Of a stretch of DNA of 64,000 bases, positions 8,607-17,305 are shown in pieces. Origin of the DNA: DATBLE01 sp036555585. GTDB taxonomy: Bacteria > Actinomycetota > Thermoleophilia > Gaiellales > Gaiellaceae. The notes below the pieces were generated by a model. The model was not told the DNA's origin, did no database searches, and saw only the letters and a list, made by a program, of their open reading frames with translations. Position 1 is the stretch's first letter; every line of letters starts with the position of its first letter. The stretch is from positions 62,001 to 126,000 of the forward strand of contig DATBLE010000047.1 of the NCBI GenBank assembly GCA_036555585.1. Direction: 5' to 3'. Position numbers and translations under genes: made by a program.

Positions 8607-8625
8607 GATAATCGATTGTTGATTT
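8607..8625. promoter_or_regulatory. Putative GntR/FCD operator O1
   Basis: The 19-mer GATAATCGATTGTTGATTT contains AATC and GATT arms around a seven-base centre. It agrees at 15 of 19 positions with a site at 21259-21277 in front of the second operon of this locus. It sits midway between the divergent reductase gene (58 bp away) and the binding-protein gene (56 bp away). I infer binding by the GntR/FCD regulator at 18843-19490. Confidence 0.45.
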
Positions 8626-8681
8626 GACGTCGCGAGTGCGAGAAGATAGCCGCCGCTCCGCCGTTCGAACAGGAGGAGGGC

Positions 8682-10028
8682 ATGAGCAGAAAGCTACTGC
8701 GGCAGCCGCGCCGGCTCCGCCGGAGACATGCTTCGGCGATCGGCCTGGTCGTGACCGCAGCGTGCGTAGGGGCGGTGCTCGCGAGCGGCACGCTCGCCGC
8801 GGGGCCGACTCCCATCAAGATCGGCATCCTCTCGACGTGTCAGGGGCCGTTCGCCCCGTTCTACCCGGAGTCGACGGCAGGCGCGAAGACTGCCCTGATC
8901 CAGCTCGCCGGCGGCAAGCCGGCGGGAACGTCGGCGACCAGCACGGTCGCCGGGGCCCGTGTCGGTGGGCACCCCATCAGGCTGGTGTACGGCTGCTCGA
9001 ACGCACAGCCGGACGTCGCGCTGAAGGAGGCCCGGCGACTGGTCGAGCAGGCCAAGGTCGACATCCTGCTCGGACCGCTCTCGGGCGACGAGGGGATCGC
9101 GATCGCCAACTACTCGAAGAAGCAGCCGAAGACGACGTTCGTCAACGGCGTGTCGGCCGCGCAGGACACGACCCTGCACGTCCGCTCGCCGAACTTCTTC
9201 CGCTTCTCCACCGACGGTGCGCAGTGGATGGCCGGCCTCGGCACCTACGCCTTCAAGACGCTGAAGTGGAAGAACGCGGTCGTGATCGGCGACGACTACT
9301 CGTTCCCGTACACGCAGGCGGCCGGGTTCGTCGCCGAGTTCTGCTCCCTCGGCGGCAACATCACCAAGCGGATCTGGCCTCCGCTGGGGACGAAGGACTA
9401 CTCCGGCTTCATCACCCAGATCCCCCGCACCGGCGTCGACGGGTTCATGATGGCCGTCGGCGGGACCGGCACGGTCGCGTTCGTGAAGGACTTCCAGGGC
9501 CTCGCCGGCAACGTCTCGAACAAGATGGTGGGCGGCTCGGTGACCATCGACCCGACGGCGATCTCGGCGCTCGGCGACCGACTGACCGGAGTGGTCGCGG
9601 GCGAGCCGATCCCGCCGGACTCGAAGAGCGCGGCGTGGCTGAAGTACGCCAACGCGATCAAGCGCTACTACCCGAAGGTCTCGCCGAACAGCCTCTTCAC
9701 CGCGGGCTACTACGACGAGATGACGGGGATCGTGCTCGGCCTGAAGAAGGTGAACGGCGACATCTCGGACGGCGGCAAGAAGTTCCGCTCCGCGCTGGCG
9801 AAGGTCTCGTGGAGCTCGGAACACGGGCCGGTCAAGCTGGACAAGAACCGGAACGCGATCGCCGACAACTTCGTCGTCCAGGTGACGAAGGGCGGCGGGT
9901 TCAAGACGCTGAAGGACGTCCACGCCGTCGACCAGACGTTCGGCGGGCATTTCGGCCCGTCCACGCCGACCGTGGGCCGCAACAGCCCAGCGTGCACGCA
10001 CGGCAACGCTCCACCCTGGGCGAAATAG
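8682..10028 (+). CDS. ABC transporter substrate-binding protein, Leu/Ile/Val (HAAT) family
   Basis: 448 residues from ATG at 8682, with AGGAGG just upstream. An Arg-rich Sec signal (residues 1-40, ending GTLAAG) is followed by PIKIGILSTCQGPFAPFYPE, the first strand of periplasmic-binding fold type I (LivJ-like). HAAT-family proteins bind branched-chain amino acids, amides, urea or aromatic acids; the ligand here is unknown. There is no convincing lipobox. It is divergent from the OYE reductase across operator O1 and is followed by a strong terminator before the permease genes. Confidence 0.9.
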   Translation: MSRKLLRQPRRLRRRHASAIGLVVTAACVGAVLASGTLAAGPTPIKIGILSTCQGPFAPFYPESTAGAKTALIQLAGGKPAGTSATSTVAGARVGGHPIRLVYGCSNAQPDVALKEARRLVEQAKVDILLGPLSGDEGIAIANYSKKQPKTTFVNGVSAAQDTTLHVRSPNFFRFSTDGAQWMAGLGTYAFKTLKWKNAVVIGDDYSFPYTQAAGFVAEFCSLGGNITKRIWPPLGTKDYSGFITQIPRTGVDGFMMAVGGTGTVAFVKDFQGLAGNVSNKMVGGSVTIDPTAISALGDRLTGVVAGEPIPPDSKSAAWLKYANAIKRYYPKVSPNSLFTAGYYDEMTGIVLGLKKVNGDISDGGKKFRSALAKVSWSSEHGPVKLDKNRNAIADNFVVQVTKGGGFKTLKDVHAVDQTFGGHFGPSTPTVGRNSPACTHGNAPPWAK

Positions 10029-10046
10029 GCATGTACCAGGAGCTGC

Positions 10047-10072
10047 GCCCCGGGCGGAGGATCGCCCGGGGC
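10047..10072. terminator. Strong hairpin terminator between convergent genes
   Basis: A perfect 10-bp GC stem, GCCCCGGGCG paired with CGCCCGGGGC around loop GAGGAT, lies 18 nt after the binding-protein stop and just beyond the 3' end of the opposite-strand lipoprotein gene. There is no U-tract. It could end transcription in both directions and would partly uncouple the binding protein from the permeases. Confidence 0.7.
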
Positions 10073-10081
10073 CCAGCGCCC

Positions 10082-10525
10082 CTAGCGGACGGCGCGCACG
10101 GTCACGGGGATCCGGTAGCCCTTCGCACGGAGGTCGCGGAGCACGCGTCGGATCGCGAGCGGCGCCGTAACCTCCCGCAGGTGCGACGCGACCGTCACCG
10201 GGTCGCCGAAGTCGACGCTGGCGCGGACGAGGTCGACCTGCGTCGCGTAGTCGCGGGTCGACTCGACCAGCCGCCGCTGGTCCGACGCGGCGTCACGCGG
10301 GGGCTCGAGCGCGTCGAGCCCGTCGGCCGCCCGGTCGAGCGCGGACTTCATCCGGCGCAGCCCGGGAGCGCCGGTACCGGCGCGGCGGAAGCTCACGCCC
10401 AGCGTGCGGTAGATCCCGGTCACGCGCTGCTCGTACTCGCTCTTCGTCAGTCGGGAGCCGCCGCCGCACCCGGCGAGCGCAACTGCGGCGAGCACGGCGA
10501 CGACGACCGCGACCGCGCGAATCAC
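10082..10525 (-). CDS. Small lipoprotein of unknown function
   Basis: 147 residues from a GTG at 10525. A hydrophobic signal with lipobox VALAGC puts Cys at about residue 20 of the precursor, followed by GGGSR. The rest is helical with a repeated Arg/Glu pattern (YEQRVTGIYRTLGVSFRRAG) and no domain I recognise. It should be anchored at the outer face of the membrane. It lies on the strand opposite the Liv genes, between the binding protein and the first permease, which is unusual in this cassette. It could scavenge or present the transported ligand, but that is a guess. Confidence 0.75.
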   Translation of the reverse strand: MIRAVAVVVAVLAAVALAGCGGGSRLTKSEYEQRVTGIYRTLGVSFRRAGTGAPGLRRMKSALDRAADGLDALEPPRDAASDQRRLVESTRDYATQVDLVRASVDFGDPVTVASHLREVTAPLAIRRVLRDLRAKGYRIPVTVRAVR

Positions 10526-10557
10526 GCGGGCGATTCTAGCCCGGGCCGGGAGACCTG

Positions 10558-11601
10558 ATGCGCGCGGCGGTCGCCCGGCTCGGGCTCCGGCGACGGATCG
10601 GTACCGGCGTTCTTTCCCTCGCGGTGCTGCTGCTCGGGCTCGGCTGGGTCGCCTACAAGGCGTTCGGCGACGGTTTCGGCGTCGAGGGCGGAGTGCCCGA
10701 CTGGATGCGAGTGACGCTCGCCGGGCTGACGCTCGCCGGGCTGTACTTCGTGATCGCGAGCGGCTTCACGCTGATCTTCGGCCTGATGCGCATCGTGAAC
10801 ATGGCGCACGGCTCGCTGTACCTGCTCGGCGCCTACCTGGCATTCGAGTTCCAGAAGCACCACGTGATCGGCTGGCTCCCGGCCGTGATCGTCTCGTCGA
10901 TCGGCGTCGGGCTCGTCGGCCTCGCGATGTACCAGGTCTTCCTGCGCTGGAACGAGGGCCAGGAGCTGCGCCAGGCGCTGATCACGATCGCGATCTCGTT
11001 CATCTTCGCCGACCAGATGCTCGCCTACTTCGGCGGCGCCCAGCACTACGTCGAGCCGCCGAGCGCGATCAACGGAAACGTCGATTTCGGGATCTTCTGC
11101 ACGAGCGGCGGGATCTTCGGCGGCACGTGCCTGACGTTCCCGTGGTTCCGGCTCGTCGTCCTGGCGATCGCGATCGGCGTCGCGTTGGCGCTGGCGCTGC
11201 TGATCCGGCGGACGAAGTTCGGGATCATGGTTCGCGCCGGCGTCGACGACCGGGCGATCGCCTCGGCCTCGGGCGTGAACGTCGGGGTGATCAACGCCAC
11301 CTCGTTCTTCCTCGGCTCCGCGCTGGCCGGGCTGGGCGGCTCGCTGGCCGGCGCATTCCTCGTGATCGCGCCCGGGGAGGACGCCGACTTCCTGCTCAAG
11401 GCGCTCGTCGTCGTGATCATCGGCGGGATGGGGAGCCTCGGCGGCGCGGCGATCGGCGCGCTCGCCCTCGGCCTCCTCGAGACCTGGGCACCGCAGTACC
11501 TGCCCGGGAGCCAGAGCAACTACTCGATCCTGCTCACGTTCGTCCTGCTCGTGGTCGTGCTCGCCGTGCGCCCGTTCGGTCTCTTCGGGAGGCCCGAGTG
11601 A
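10558..11601 (+). CDS. livH: Branched-chain-type ABC permease LivH
   Basis: 347 residues from ATG at 10558, with GGGAG six bases upstream. It has eight or more membrane segments and the LivH signature ASGFTLIFGLMRIVNMAHGS near residue 67 and GGMGSLGGAAIGALALGLLE near 290, which contacts the ATPase. Its stop overlaps the livM GTG by four bases (GTGA). No livG or livF gene follows, so the ATP-hydrolysing subunits must come from elsewhere in the genome. Confidence 0.92.
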   Translation: MRAAVARLGLRRRIGTGVLSLAVLLLGLGWVAYKAFGDGFGVEGGVPDWMRVTLAGLTLAGLYFVIASGFTLIFGLMRIVNMAHGSLYLLGAYLAFEFQKHHVIGWLPAVIVSSIGVGLVGLAMYQVFLRWNEGQELRQALITIAISFIFADQMLAYFGGAQHYVEPPSAINGNVDFGIFCTSGGIFGGTCLTFPWFRLVVLAIAIGVALALALLIRRTKFGIMVRAGVDDRAIASASGVNVGVINATSFFLGSALAGLGGSLAGAFLVIAPGEDADFLLKALVVVIIGGMGSLGGAAIGALALGLLETWAPQYLPGSQSNYSILLTFVLLVVVLAVRPFGLFGRPE

Positions 11602-12692
11602 TCGCGCGGCTCCGCCGCCGCGTCGAGGCCGAGCCCGCGAAGTGGATCAACAGGACGGTTGCGCTCGGGATCGTCGTCTTCCTCGTCCTGGCCCCGACGC
11701 TGAACGCGGTCTCCGACTTCAACCTCAGCCAGGTCGGAATCCGCGCGCTCTGGACGGGGATCGCGGCGGCGAGCGTCGTCTTCCTGGCGAGCTACGCCGG
11801 CATGGTGTCGCTCGCCCAGGTCGCGATCTACGGCATTGCGGGCTTCACGTACGCCGATCTCGTCGTGAAGCTCGGCGTCTCGCAGTGGCCGGCGATCCTC
11901 GCGGGCATCGCGACCGCGGTCCTGCTCGGCTTCGGCATCGGCTTCCTGGCGAGCCGGACGACCGGCATCTACTTCCTGGTGCTGACGCTCGCGATCGGCG
12001 TGATCACCTTCCTCTTCTACCTGCAGGTGGAGCAGTTCTCCGGTCAGACGGGGCTGCACCTCGACCGCGCCCCGGCCCTCGTCGGCGGCGACACGATCAC
12101 GCACCCGCGGCGGCTCTACTACGCCGCGCTGCTCGTCTCCGCGCTCGTCTACCTGGCGATCCGGTACCTCGGCCGCACGCCGTTCGGGCTGGCGCTCCAG
12201 GGGGTGCGCGACGAGCCCGTGCGGATGGGCTCGCTGGGCTTCGGCGTCGTCCTCCTGCGAACGGTCGCGTTCGGCGTGGGCGCGCTGATCGCCTCGCTCG
12301 CCGGGATCCTCTCCGTCTTCTTCAACCTGCAGATCTCGCCGTCGTCGATCGACGTCAACCAGACGATCATCGTCCTGTCGGTCGCCGTCGTCGGCGGGCT
12401 CGCCCACCTGGAGGGGGCCTGGATCGGCGCGCTGCTCTACGCGGTGCTCGCCGAGTACACCCAGCCGTGGGCAGCGCACCTACCGGGCTTCCTGCAGAAG
12501 TCGCTGGGCTCGGAGCGCTACCCGACCTGGCTCGGCCTCGTCTTCCTCGTCGTCGTGATCGCCTCCCCGGGCGGCCTGATGGGCCTGTGGCACGGCGGGA
12601 CGGCACGGCTCGAGCGGCGGCTCTTGCGCCGCCGCGCCTACGAGGGTGCGGTGACGCCTACTGGGTCGCTGTCAGGCCGCCGTCCAGGGTGA
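11598..12692 (+). CDS. livM: Branched-chain-type ABC permease LivM
   Basis: 364 residues from GTG at 11598 in a GTGA overlap with livH. It carries the LivM pattern: YAGMVSLAQVAIYGIAGFTY near residue 65, LTLAIGVITFLFYLQV near 130, and the coupling loop VVGGLAHLEGAWIGALLY near 265. About ten membrane segments. Its last 35 nt overlap the 3' end of the convergent SDR gene at 12658, a tight tail-to-tail arrangement. It completes the membrane part of an uptake system for the compound handled by this locus. Confidence 0.92.
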   Translation: MIARLRRRVEAEPAKWINRTVALGIVVFLVLAPTLNAVSDFNLSQVGIRALWTGIAAASVVFLASYAGMVSLAQVAIYGIAGFTYADLVVKLGVSQWPAILAGIATAVLLGFGIGFLASRTTGIYFLVLTLAIGVITFLFYLQVEQFSGQTGLHLDRAPALVGGDTITHPRRLYYAALLVSALVYLAIRYLGRTPFGLALQGVRDEPVRMGSLGFGVVLLRTVAFGVGALIASLAGILSVFFNLQISPSSIDVNQTIIVLSVAVVGGLAHLEGAWIGALLYAVLAEYTQPWAAHLPGFLQKSLGSERYPTWLGLVFLVVVIASPGGLMGLWHGGTARLERRLLRRRAYEGAVTPTGSLSGRRPG

Positions 12693-13443
12693 GCACCTGC
12701 CCGGTCACGAACGACGACGCGTCCGAGCTGAAGAACAGCGCCGCCCCGACGAGGTCGTCCGGATCCGCGATCCGCCCGAGCGGGATCCGCGCGAGGAGCC
12801 CCTCGCGAAACGCGTCGTCGGCGAGCAGGCTCTCGACCTGCGGCGTGCGGACGAAGGTCGGCGAGATCGCGTTGACGGTGATCCCGTGCTTCGCCCACTC
12901 GGTTGCATGCTGGCGCGTGAGCGCGTTCATCGCGCCCTTGGCCGCGACGTACGCCGAGTAGCCGAGCCGGACGCCGAGCTGCCCTCGCACCGAGGAGATG
13001 TTGAGGATCCGCCCGCCGTTGCCGGCTGCGATCATCGCCCGCGCCGCCGCCCGCGAGACGAGGAACTGCGAGGTCAGGTTCAGGTCCATGATCCAGTTCC
13101 AGTCGTCGACCGGGTACTCCTGGGCGTCGTGCAGCGCGGCGCCGGCTCCGCCGCCGACCGCATTGATCAGCACGTCGAGGCGGCCGAACCGGCCCACGGC
13201 CTCCTCGACGAGCCTCTCCGCCTCCGTCTCCTTCGTCACGTCGGCGGCGATCAGGAGCGCCTCGCCTCCAGCGGCCTCCACCGCCTCGCGCGCCGCCTGC
13301 AGACGCGACTCGTCGCGCCCGACGACGGCGACGTTCGCGCCGACGGCGGCGAGCGCACCGCAGAGGCGGACACCGATTCCTCCGGACCCTCCGGAGACGA
13401 GCGCTGTGCGCCCGTCGAGCCGGAAGCGGCTCAGCTCGTCCAT
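12658..13443 (-). CDS. Short-chain dehydrogenase/reductase
   Basis: 261 residues from ATG at 13443, with AGGAGGGAGC upstream. The classical SDR motifs are present: SGGSGGIG for NAD(P) near residue 18, a VGGGAG segment in the NNAG position near 95, the catalytic Ser in NISSVRG and Y-x3-K in YSAYVAAKGAM near 160. It oxidises or reduces a hydroxyl/keto group. It is the last gene of the minus-strand operon that begins at 21235; the 5' end overlaps the iron-sulfur subunit gene by 13 nt. Probably acts on a product of the hydroxylase. Confidence 0.9.
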   Translation of the reverse strand: MDELSRFRLDGRTALVSGGSGGIGVRLCGALAAVGANVAVVGRDESRLQAAREAVEAAGGEALLIAADVTKETEAERLVEEAVGRFGRLDVLINAVGGGAGAALHDAQEYPVDDWNWIMDLNLTSQFLVSRAAARAMIAAGNGGRILNISSVRGQLGVRLGYSAYVAAKGAMNALTRQHATEWAKHGITVNAISPTFVRTPQVESLLADDAFREGLLARIPLGRIADPDDLVGAALFFSSDASSFVTGQVLTLDGGLTATQ

Positions 13444-13895
13444 GCTCCCTCCTTTCGCCGCGCCGCCAGCCGCACGGCCTCCACGATCTTGACGTACGAC
13501 CCGCACCGGCAGAGATTGCCGGCCAGGCCGAGCCTGATCTCCTCCTCCGCCGGACTCGGGTTCTCCTCGAGCAGCCTCGCGGCAGCGAGCACCATCCCCG
13601 GCGTGCAGTAGCCGCACTGGAACGCGTGCACTTCCGCGAACGCGGTTTGAACCGGGTCGTCGCCGCCGAGCCCTTCGACCGTCGTCACCTCGCGGCCTTC
13701 GGCGAGCGGCGCGAGCAGCAGGCAGCCCGAAACCGCCTCGCCCTCGAGCAGCACGGTGCACGCGCCGCAGACACCGATCCCGCAGGTCTCGCGCACGCTG
13801 ACGCAGCCGAGCCGGTTGAGGACGTCGTGCAGCATCTCGTCCGTTCGCGCCTCGACCTCGACCGCCTCGCCGTTGAGTCTGAAGCGCAGGTTCAC
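13431..13895 (-). CDS. Molybdenum hydroxylase [2Fe-2S] subunit (CoxS/XdhC type)
   Basis: 154 residues from GTG at 13895, in a GTGA overlap with the large-subunit gene. The plant-type [2Fe-2S] domain has CGIGVCGACTVLLEG near residue 43, and the second, all-helical cluster has FQCGYCTPGM near 98 and LAGNLCRCGSY near 131. Full family length. It carries electrons from the molybdenum site to the FAD subunit. Part of a complete large-small-medium hydroxylase set in the order medium, large, small. Confidence 0.93.
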   Translation of the reverse strand: MNLRFRLNGEAVEVEARTDEMLHDVLNRLGCVSVRETCGIGVCGACTVLLEGEAVSGCLLLAPLAEGREVTTVEGLGGDDPVQTAFAEVHAFQCGYCTPGMVLAAARLLEENPSPAEEEIRLGLAGNLCRCGSYVKIVEAVRLAARRKEGAWTS

Positions 13896-15967
13896 GCCTT
13901 CACCCCCACCCGCCGCTCGATCGCCTCCGTCACGCGTTCGGGCGTCATCGGTAGGTCGAAGAGCTCGAGCCCGAGGGAGGCGACCGCGTTTCCGATCGCG
14001 GGCGGCACCGGTGGGAGCGCGGTCTCGCCGAGCCCGTGGATCTCGCCGCTCTCGCCCTCGAGCAGCTCGTGCGTCATGCGCTCCGGGAGGTCGGCGAAGG
14101 ACGGGATCGCGTAGTCGGACAGGTTCGGGTTCACGACCTGGCCGTCGCGGAAGACGACCTCTTCGAACAGCGCCGAGCCGAGCCCCATGATCATCGAGCC
14201 CTCGTTCTGCAGCTCGGCGCCGGGCCGGTTCACGACTCGGCCGGCATAGACCGCGGTGTGCAGCCGGACGACCTCGAGCTTCCCGGTCTCCTCGTCGACG
14301 CGCACCTCCGCGCCGGCCGCCGCCTGATGCCAGTGGGTCGAGGCGACGCCTTGCCCGGTGTCCGGGTCGAGGCCGCCCGCGTTGGCGACCTCTCCGAAGC
14401 CGCGGCGGCCGCCATTGGCCTGCAGGTCGCGCACGGCTGCCTCCAGGGCGCGGCCCATCATGTAGGTCGAGCGCGACGAGGTCGTTCGGGTGTCGAACGG
14501 GACGACGTCCGTGTCCGGGGCCGGGAACCGGACGCGGTCCGGCTCCACGCCGAGCAACTCCGCGGCGAGCAGCGTGATCGCGTGGATCGCGCCCTGGCCC
14601 ATCTCGGCGGTCGCACAGCGCAGGACGTAGGTGCCGTCGTCGCCCGCCTCCACCGCGATCGCCGCCCGACTCGGGGTCTGCATTCCCTTGAGGATCACGC
14701 TCAGCCCCTTCCCGCGCCGGTCGTCGCGCCAGCCGATCGCCTCGGCGGCGCGCTCCAGGCACTCGGCGTAGTGGACGTCGTGCATCGGCTCGCCGGTGCA
14801 GTAGCGGTCGCCCTCGCGGAGCAGGTTCTTCAGGCGCAGCTCGAGCGGGTCGAGCCCGAGGCGGTCGGCGAGCAGGTCGACCGCCCGCTCGCGCGCCCAC
14901 GTCGACTGCATCTGGCCGTAGCCGCGGAAGGCGCCGTTCGGAGGCAGGTTCGTGTAGACGCAGTACGCGTCGACCGCGACGTTCGGGATCCGGTACGGGC
15001 CGGGCGCGGCGAAGCCCATCTTCTGCGCGACCCCCGGCCCGGAGTCGGCGTAGGCGCCGGTGTCCGCGTAGCACTCGATCTGCGCCGCCGTGAACGTCCC
15101 GTCCGCACGCGCACCGAGCTTCACGCGCACGACCGCCGGGTGCCGGTTCAGCGTCTGCCACTCCTCGTCGCGCGGCAGCACGAGCTTCACCGGCCGCCCG
15201 GCCTTCCGTGCGAGCGCCGCCGCAATCGCCTCGGTGCGCAGGAAGGTCTTCGCTCCGAACGACCCGCCCATCGGCCGGCAGACCACGCGCACGCGCTCGG
15301 GCTCGAGCCCGAAGATCCCGGCGAGCTCCTCCCGCAGGTTGAAAGGCGTCTGCGTCCCCGTCTGCACCTCGAGCCGCCCCTGCTCCCAGCGTGCGAGGCA
15401 GGCGTGCGGCTCCATCGCGGCGTGGTGCGCGCCCGCGACCCGGAAGGTCTCGTCGACGACGGCCTCGGCCTGCTCGAAGCCGCCGGCGACGTCGCCGTCG
15501 CGGATCCGGAACCGGTGGCACACGTTCGTGCCCTGCTGCGGGCGGAGGCCGAAGTACGCCGCGCCCGTCGAGGCGAGCTCGTGGCCCTCGTGGACGAGCG
15601 GTGCCCCGGGTTGCACGGCCTGGAGCACATCCGGCACCGCCGGCAGCTCCTCGTAGTCGACGAAGAGCGACGCGGCCGCCTCTTCGGCAGCGCGCGCCGA
15701 CCCGGCGGCGACCGCCGCAACCGGGTCGCCGACATGGCGCGGCCGCCCGGCGAGCACGGACTGGTCGCGGATCTGCACGCCGTACCGGCCGAGGTCGCGC
15801 ACGTCCTCCGGAAGCAGCACGACGCAGCCCTCCGGCACCTGCGACGCGTCCAGGCCCGTCACCCGCGCGTGCGGGTACGGCGACCGGACGATGCGCGCGT
15901 GCAGCATCCCCTCGGCCTCGAGGTCCTCGGCGTACCTCGCTCGGCCCGTCACGCGCGGGTCGGTCAT
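13892..15967 (-). CDS. Molybdenum hydroxylase large subunit (xanthine dehydrogenase family)
   Basis: 691 residues from ATG at 15967 (MTDPRVTGRARYAEDLEA). It has the aldehyde oxidase/xanthine dehydrogenase a/b hammerhead, the MGGSFGAKTFLRTEA molybdopterin-contact segment near residue 250, AFRGYGQMQSTWARE near 345 and a C-terminal GLGETALPPVPPAIGNAVA containing the conserved Glu that acts as catalytic base. The family hydroxylates purines, aldehydes and N-heterocycles. It overlaps its neighbours by GTGA and ATGA. The substrate cannot be read from sequence; the neighbouring genes do not suggest purine breakdown. Confidence 0.92.
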   Translation of the reverse strand: MTDPRVTGRARYAEDLEAEGMLHARIVRSPYPHARVTGLDASQVPEGCVVLLPEDVRDLGRYGVQIRDQSVLAGRPRHVGDPVAAVAAGSARAAEEAAASLFVDYEELPAVPDVLQAVQPGAPLVHEGHELASTGAAYFGLRPQQGTNVCHRFRIRDGDVAGGFEQAEAVVDETFRVAGAHHAAMEPHACLARWEQGRLEVQTGTQTPFNLREELAGIFGLEPERVRVVCRPMGGSFGAKTFLRTEAIAAALARKAGRPVKLVLPRDEEWQTLNRHPAVVRVKLGARADGTFTAAQIECYADTGAYADSGPGVAQKMGFAAPGPYRIPNVAVDAYCVYTNLPPNGAFRGYGQMQSTWARERAVDLLADRLGLDPLELRLKNLLREGDRYCTGEPMHDVHYAECLERAAEAIGWRDDRRGKGLSVILKGMQTPSRAAIAVEAGDDGTYVLRCATAEMGQGAIHAITLLAAELLGVEPDRVRFPAPDTDVVPFDTRTTSSRSTYMMGRALEAAVRDLQANGGRRGFGEVANAGGLDPDTGQGVASTHWHQAAAGAEVRVDEETGKLEVVRLHTAVYAGRVVNRPGAELQNEGSMIMGLGSALFEEVVFRDGQVVNPNLSDYAIPSFADLPERMTHELLEGESGEIHGLGETALPPVPPAIGNAVASLGLELFDLPMTPERVTEAIERRVGVKA

Positions 15968-16722
15968 GCCAGGTCCACCAGCGCCCGCCGCACCTCGACG
16001 GCGATCACACGCCGACGGTAGGAAGCCGACCCGCTGACGTCCGAGATCGGCTCGACGGCGTCGGCGTAGGCCCGGCCGACCTCCGCCGGGTCGCGCGAAG
16101 GGTCGCACAGCGCCGGGAACCACTGCGGACGGCCCGCGACGGCCCCCACGACGACCCGCAGCTCGCCTTGCCGCCGGCATGCGGCGACGCCGACGGCGGG
16201 CCGGTCCTCGTGCGAGCGCGACCGGAACTTGCGGTAGACGGCACCGTGCGGACCACCGGGGACTCGCACCTCGACCAGCAGCTCGTCGTGCTCGAGCGAG
16301 GTCGAGTAGAAGTCCAGGATCAGATCCTCGATCGGGATCTCGCGCTCGCCCCGGACGCTGCGCGCGACTGCCCGGGCGCCGAGCGCGAGCAGCATCGAGG
16401 GCGGGTCGGACGCGTGGTCTGCGTCCGCGAGCACACCTCCGACCGTCGCCTGGTTGCGCACGCGCGGGCTCGCGACGACCGCGAAGGCCGAGGCGAGCGC
16501 CGGCCAGCCCTCGCAAACCTCGGGCGAGAGCTCGACGGTGCGATGGGTCGTCATCGCGCCGAGCCGCAGCTCCTCGTTCGCGCGCACGTAGGCGAGCCCG
16601 GGCACGTCCCGCAGGCTGAGGAACGCCGCCGGCGCCATCAGCCGCTGGTTGACCATGATCCCGACGAACGTGCCCCCGGCGACGACGGTCGCGGCCTCGC
16701 CGTGCTCGGCCTTCAGCGCCAA
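15964..16722 (-). CDS. Molybdenum hydroxylase FAD subunit (CoxM type)
   Basis: 252 residues counted from a TTG at 16722. FAD-binding motif VAGGTFVGIMVNQRL lies near residue 15 and TVGGVLADADHASDPP near 92, followed by the CO dehydrogenase flavoprotein C-terminal domain. The reading frame continues upstream with family-like residues WLAPRSLEEA, but no ATG, GTG or TTG precedes them, so either the TTG is used and the first strand is lost or a frameshift lies near 16730-16750. The stop overlaps the large-subunit ATG. Confidence 0.85.
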   Translation of the reverse strand: MALKAEHGEAATVVAGGTFVGIMVNQRLMAPAAFLSLRDVPGLAYVRANEELRLGAMTTHRTVELSPEVCEGWPALASAFAVVASPRVRNQATVGGVLADADHASDPPSMLLALGARAVARSVRGEREIPIEDLILDFYSTSLEHDELLVEVRVPGGPHGAVYRKFRSRSHEDRPAVGVAACRRQGELRVVVGAVAGRPQWFPALCDPSRDPAEVGRAYADAVEPISDVSGSASYRRRVIAVEVRRALVDLA

Positions 16723-16753
16723 CGCCTCCTCGAGCGAGCGCGGCGCAAGCCAC

Positions 16754-17305
16754 CTAGGCTCGGTCGACAGCGGCGATCGCCTCCTTGCAGAGCGGCTCGG
16801 CCAGCTCCCGCGCCCGCGGCAGGCGGATCCGCTCGAACATCCAGCGCGCCTGGGCCTTCGCGCGCTCGCGGCTCGCCCGGCCGTTCGTGTACCAGCCGGC
16901 GAGCACCCAGGGGTTGACCTCGAGGAACGAGAGGGAGTCGGCGGCCTGGATCAGATCCTCGTCCGGCGCGCCGCCGGTCTCGTGCGCGGCGACAAGCCGC
17001 TCCACCGTCGCCACCAGCGCTTCGTCCGCCTCCTCCCCACGCAGCCAGTCGCCGACGATGGAGGCGGAGCGGTCGGCGTGGAGCCGCCGGTACTCCACCT
17101 CTGCCTCCTCCTCGGGCCAGAGCGCGAGATCCTGGATCGGCCCGTCCGGGAAGTGGCGCTCCATGTCGTGCGTGAGGGCGGCGAGCCGCGCAGGCTCCCC
17201 GGCGGCGGGATCGAGCTCCAGCAGCCAGTCGCGCGTGCGCCGCAGGTGCTCGGCGTTCCAGTACGGCTCGATCCACGCCTGAGCCCGCTCCTCCAGCGCG
17301 GTCAC
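16754..17305 (-). CDS. HD-like domain protein linked to the phosphotransferase
   Basis: 183 residues from GTG at 17305, in a GTGA overlap with the ATP-grasp gene. The spaced residues HLRRTRDW, LTHDMERHFP, AAHETGG and AADSLSFLEV follow the H...HD...H...D pattern of HD-superfamily phosphohydrolases. No other domain is seen. Its position between the ATP-grasp subunit and the hydroxylase genes suggests that it acts on a phosphorylated intermediate, or controls the phosphotransferase, but this is inference. I know of no named family member with a proven reaction. Confidence 0.65.
   Translation of the reverse strand: MTALEERAQAWIEPYWNAEHLRRTRDWLLELDPAAGEPARLAALTHDMERHFPDGPIQDLALWPEEEAEVEYRRLHADRSASIVGDWLRGEEADEALVATVERLVAAHETGGAPDEDLIQAADSLSFLEVNPWVLAGWYTNGRASRERAKAQARWMFERIRLPRARELAEPLCKEAIAAVDRA

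Noticed and set aside
13892..16753. A single 953-codon frame suggesting a fused FAD-plus-molybdenum subunit
   Set aside because: The upstream 260 codons are an out-of-frame shadow of the FAD subunit gene; the real FAD subunit is in another frame and overlaps the large-subunit ATG.
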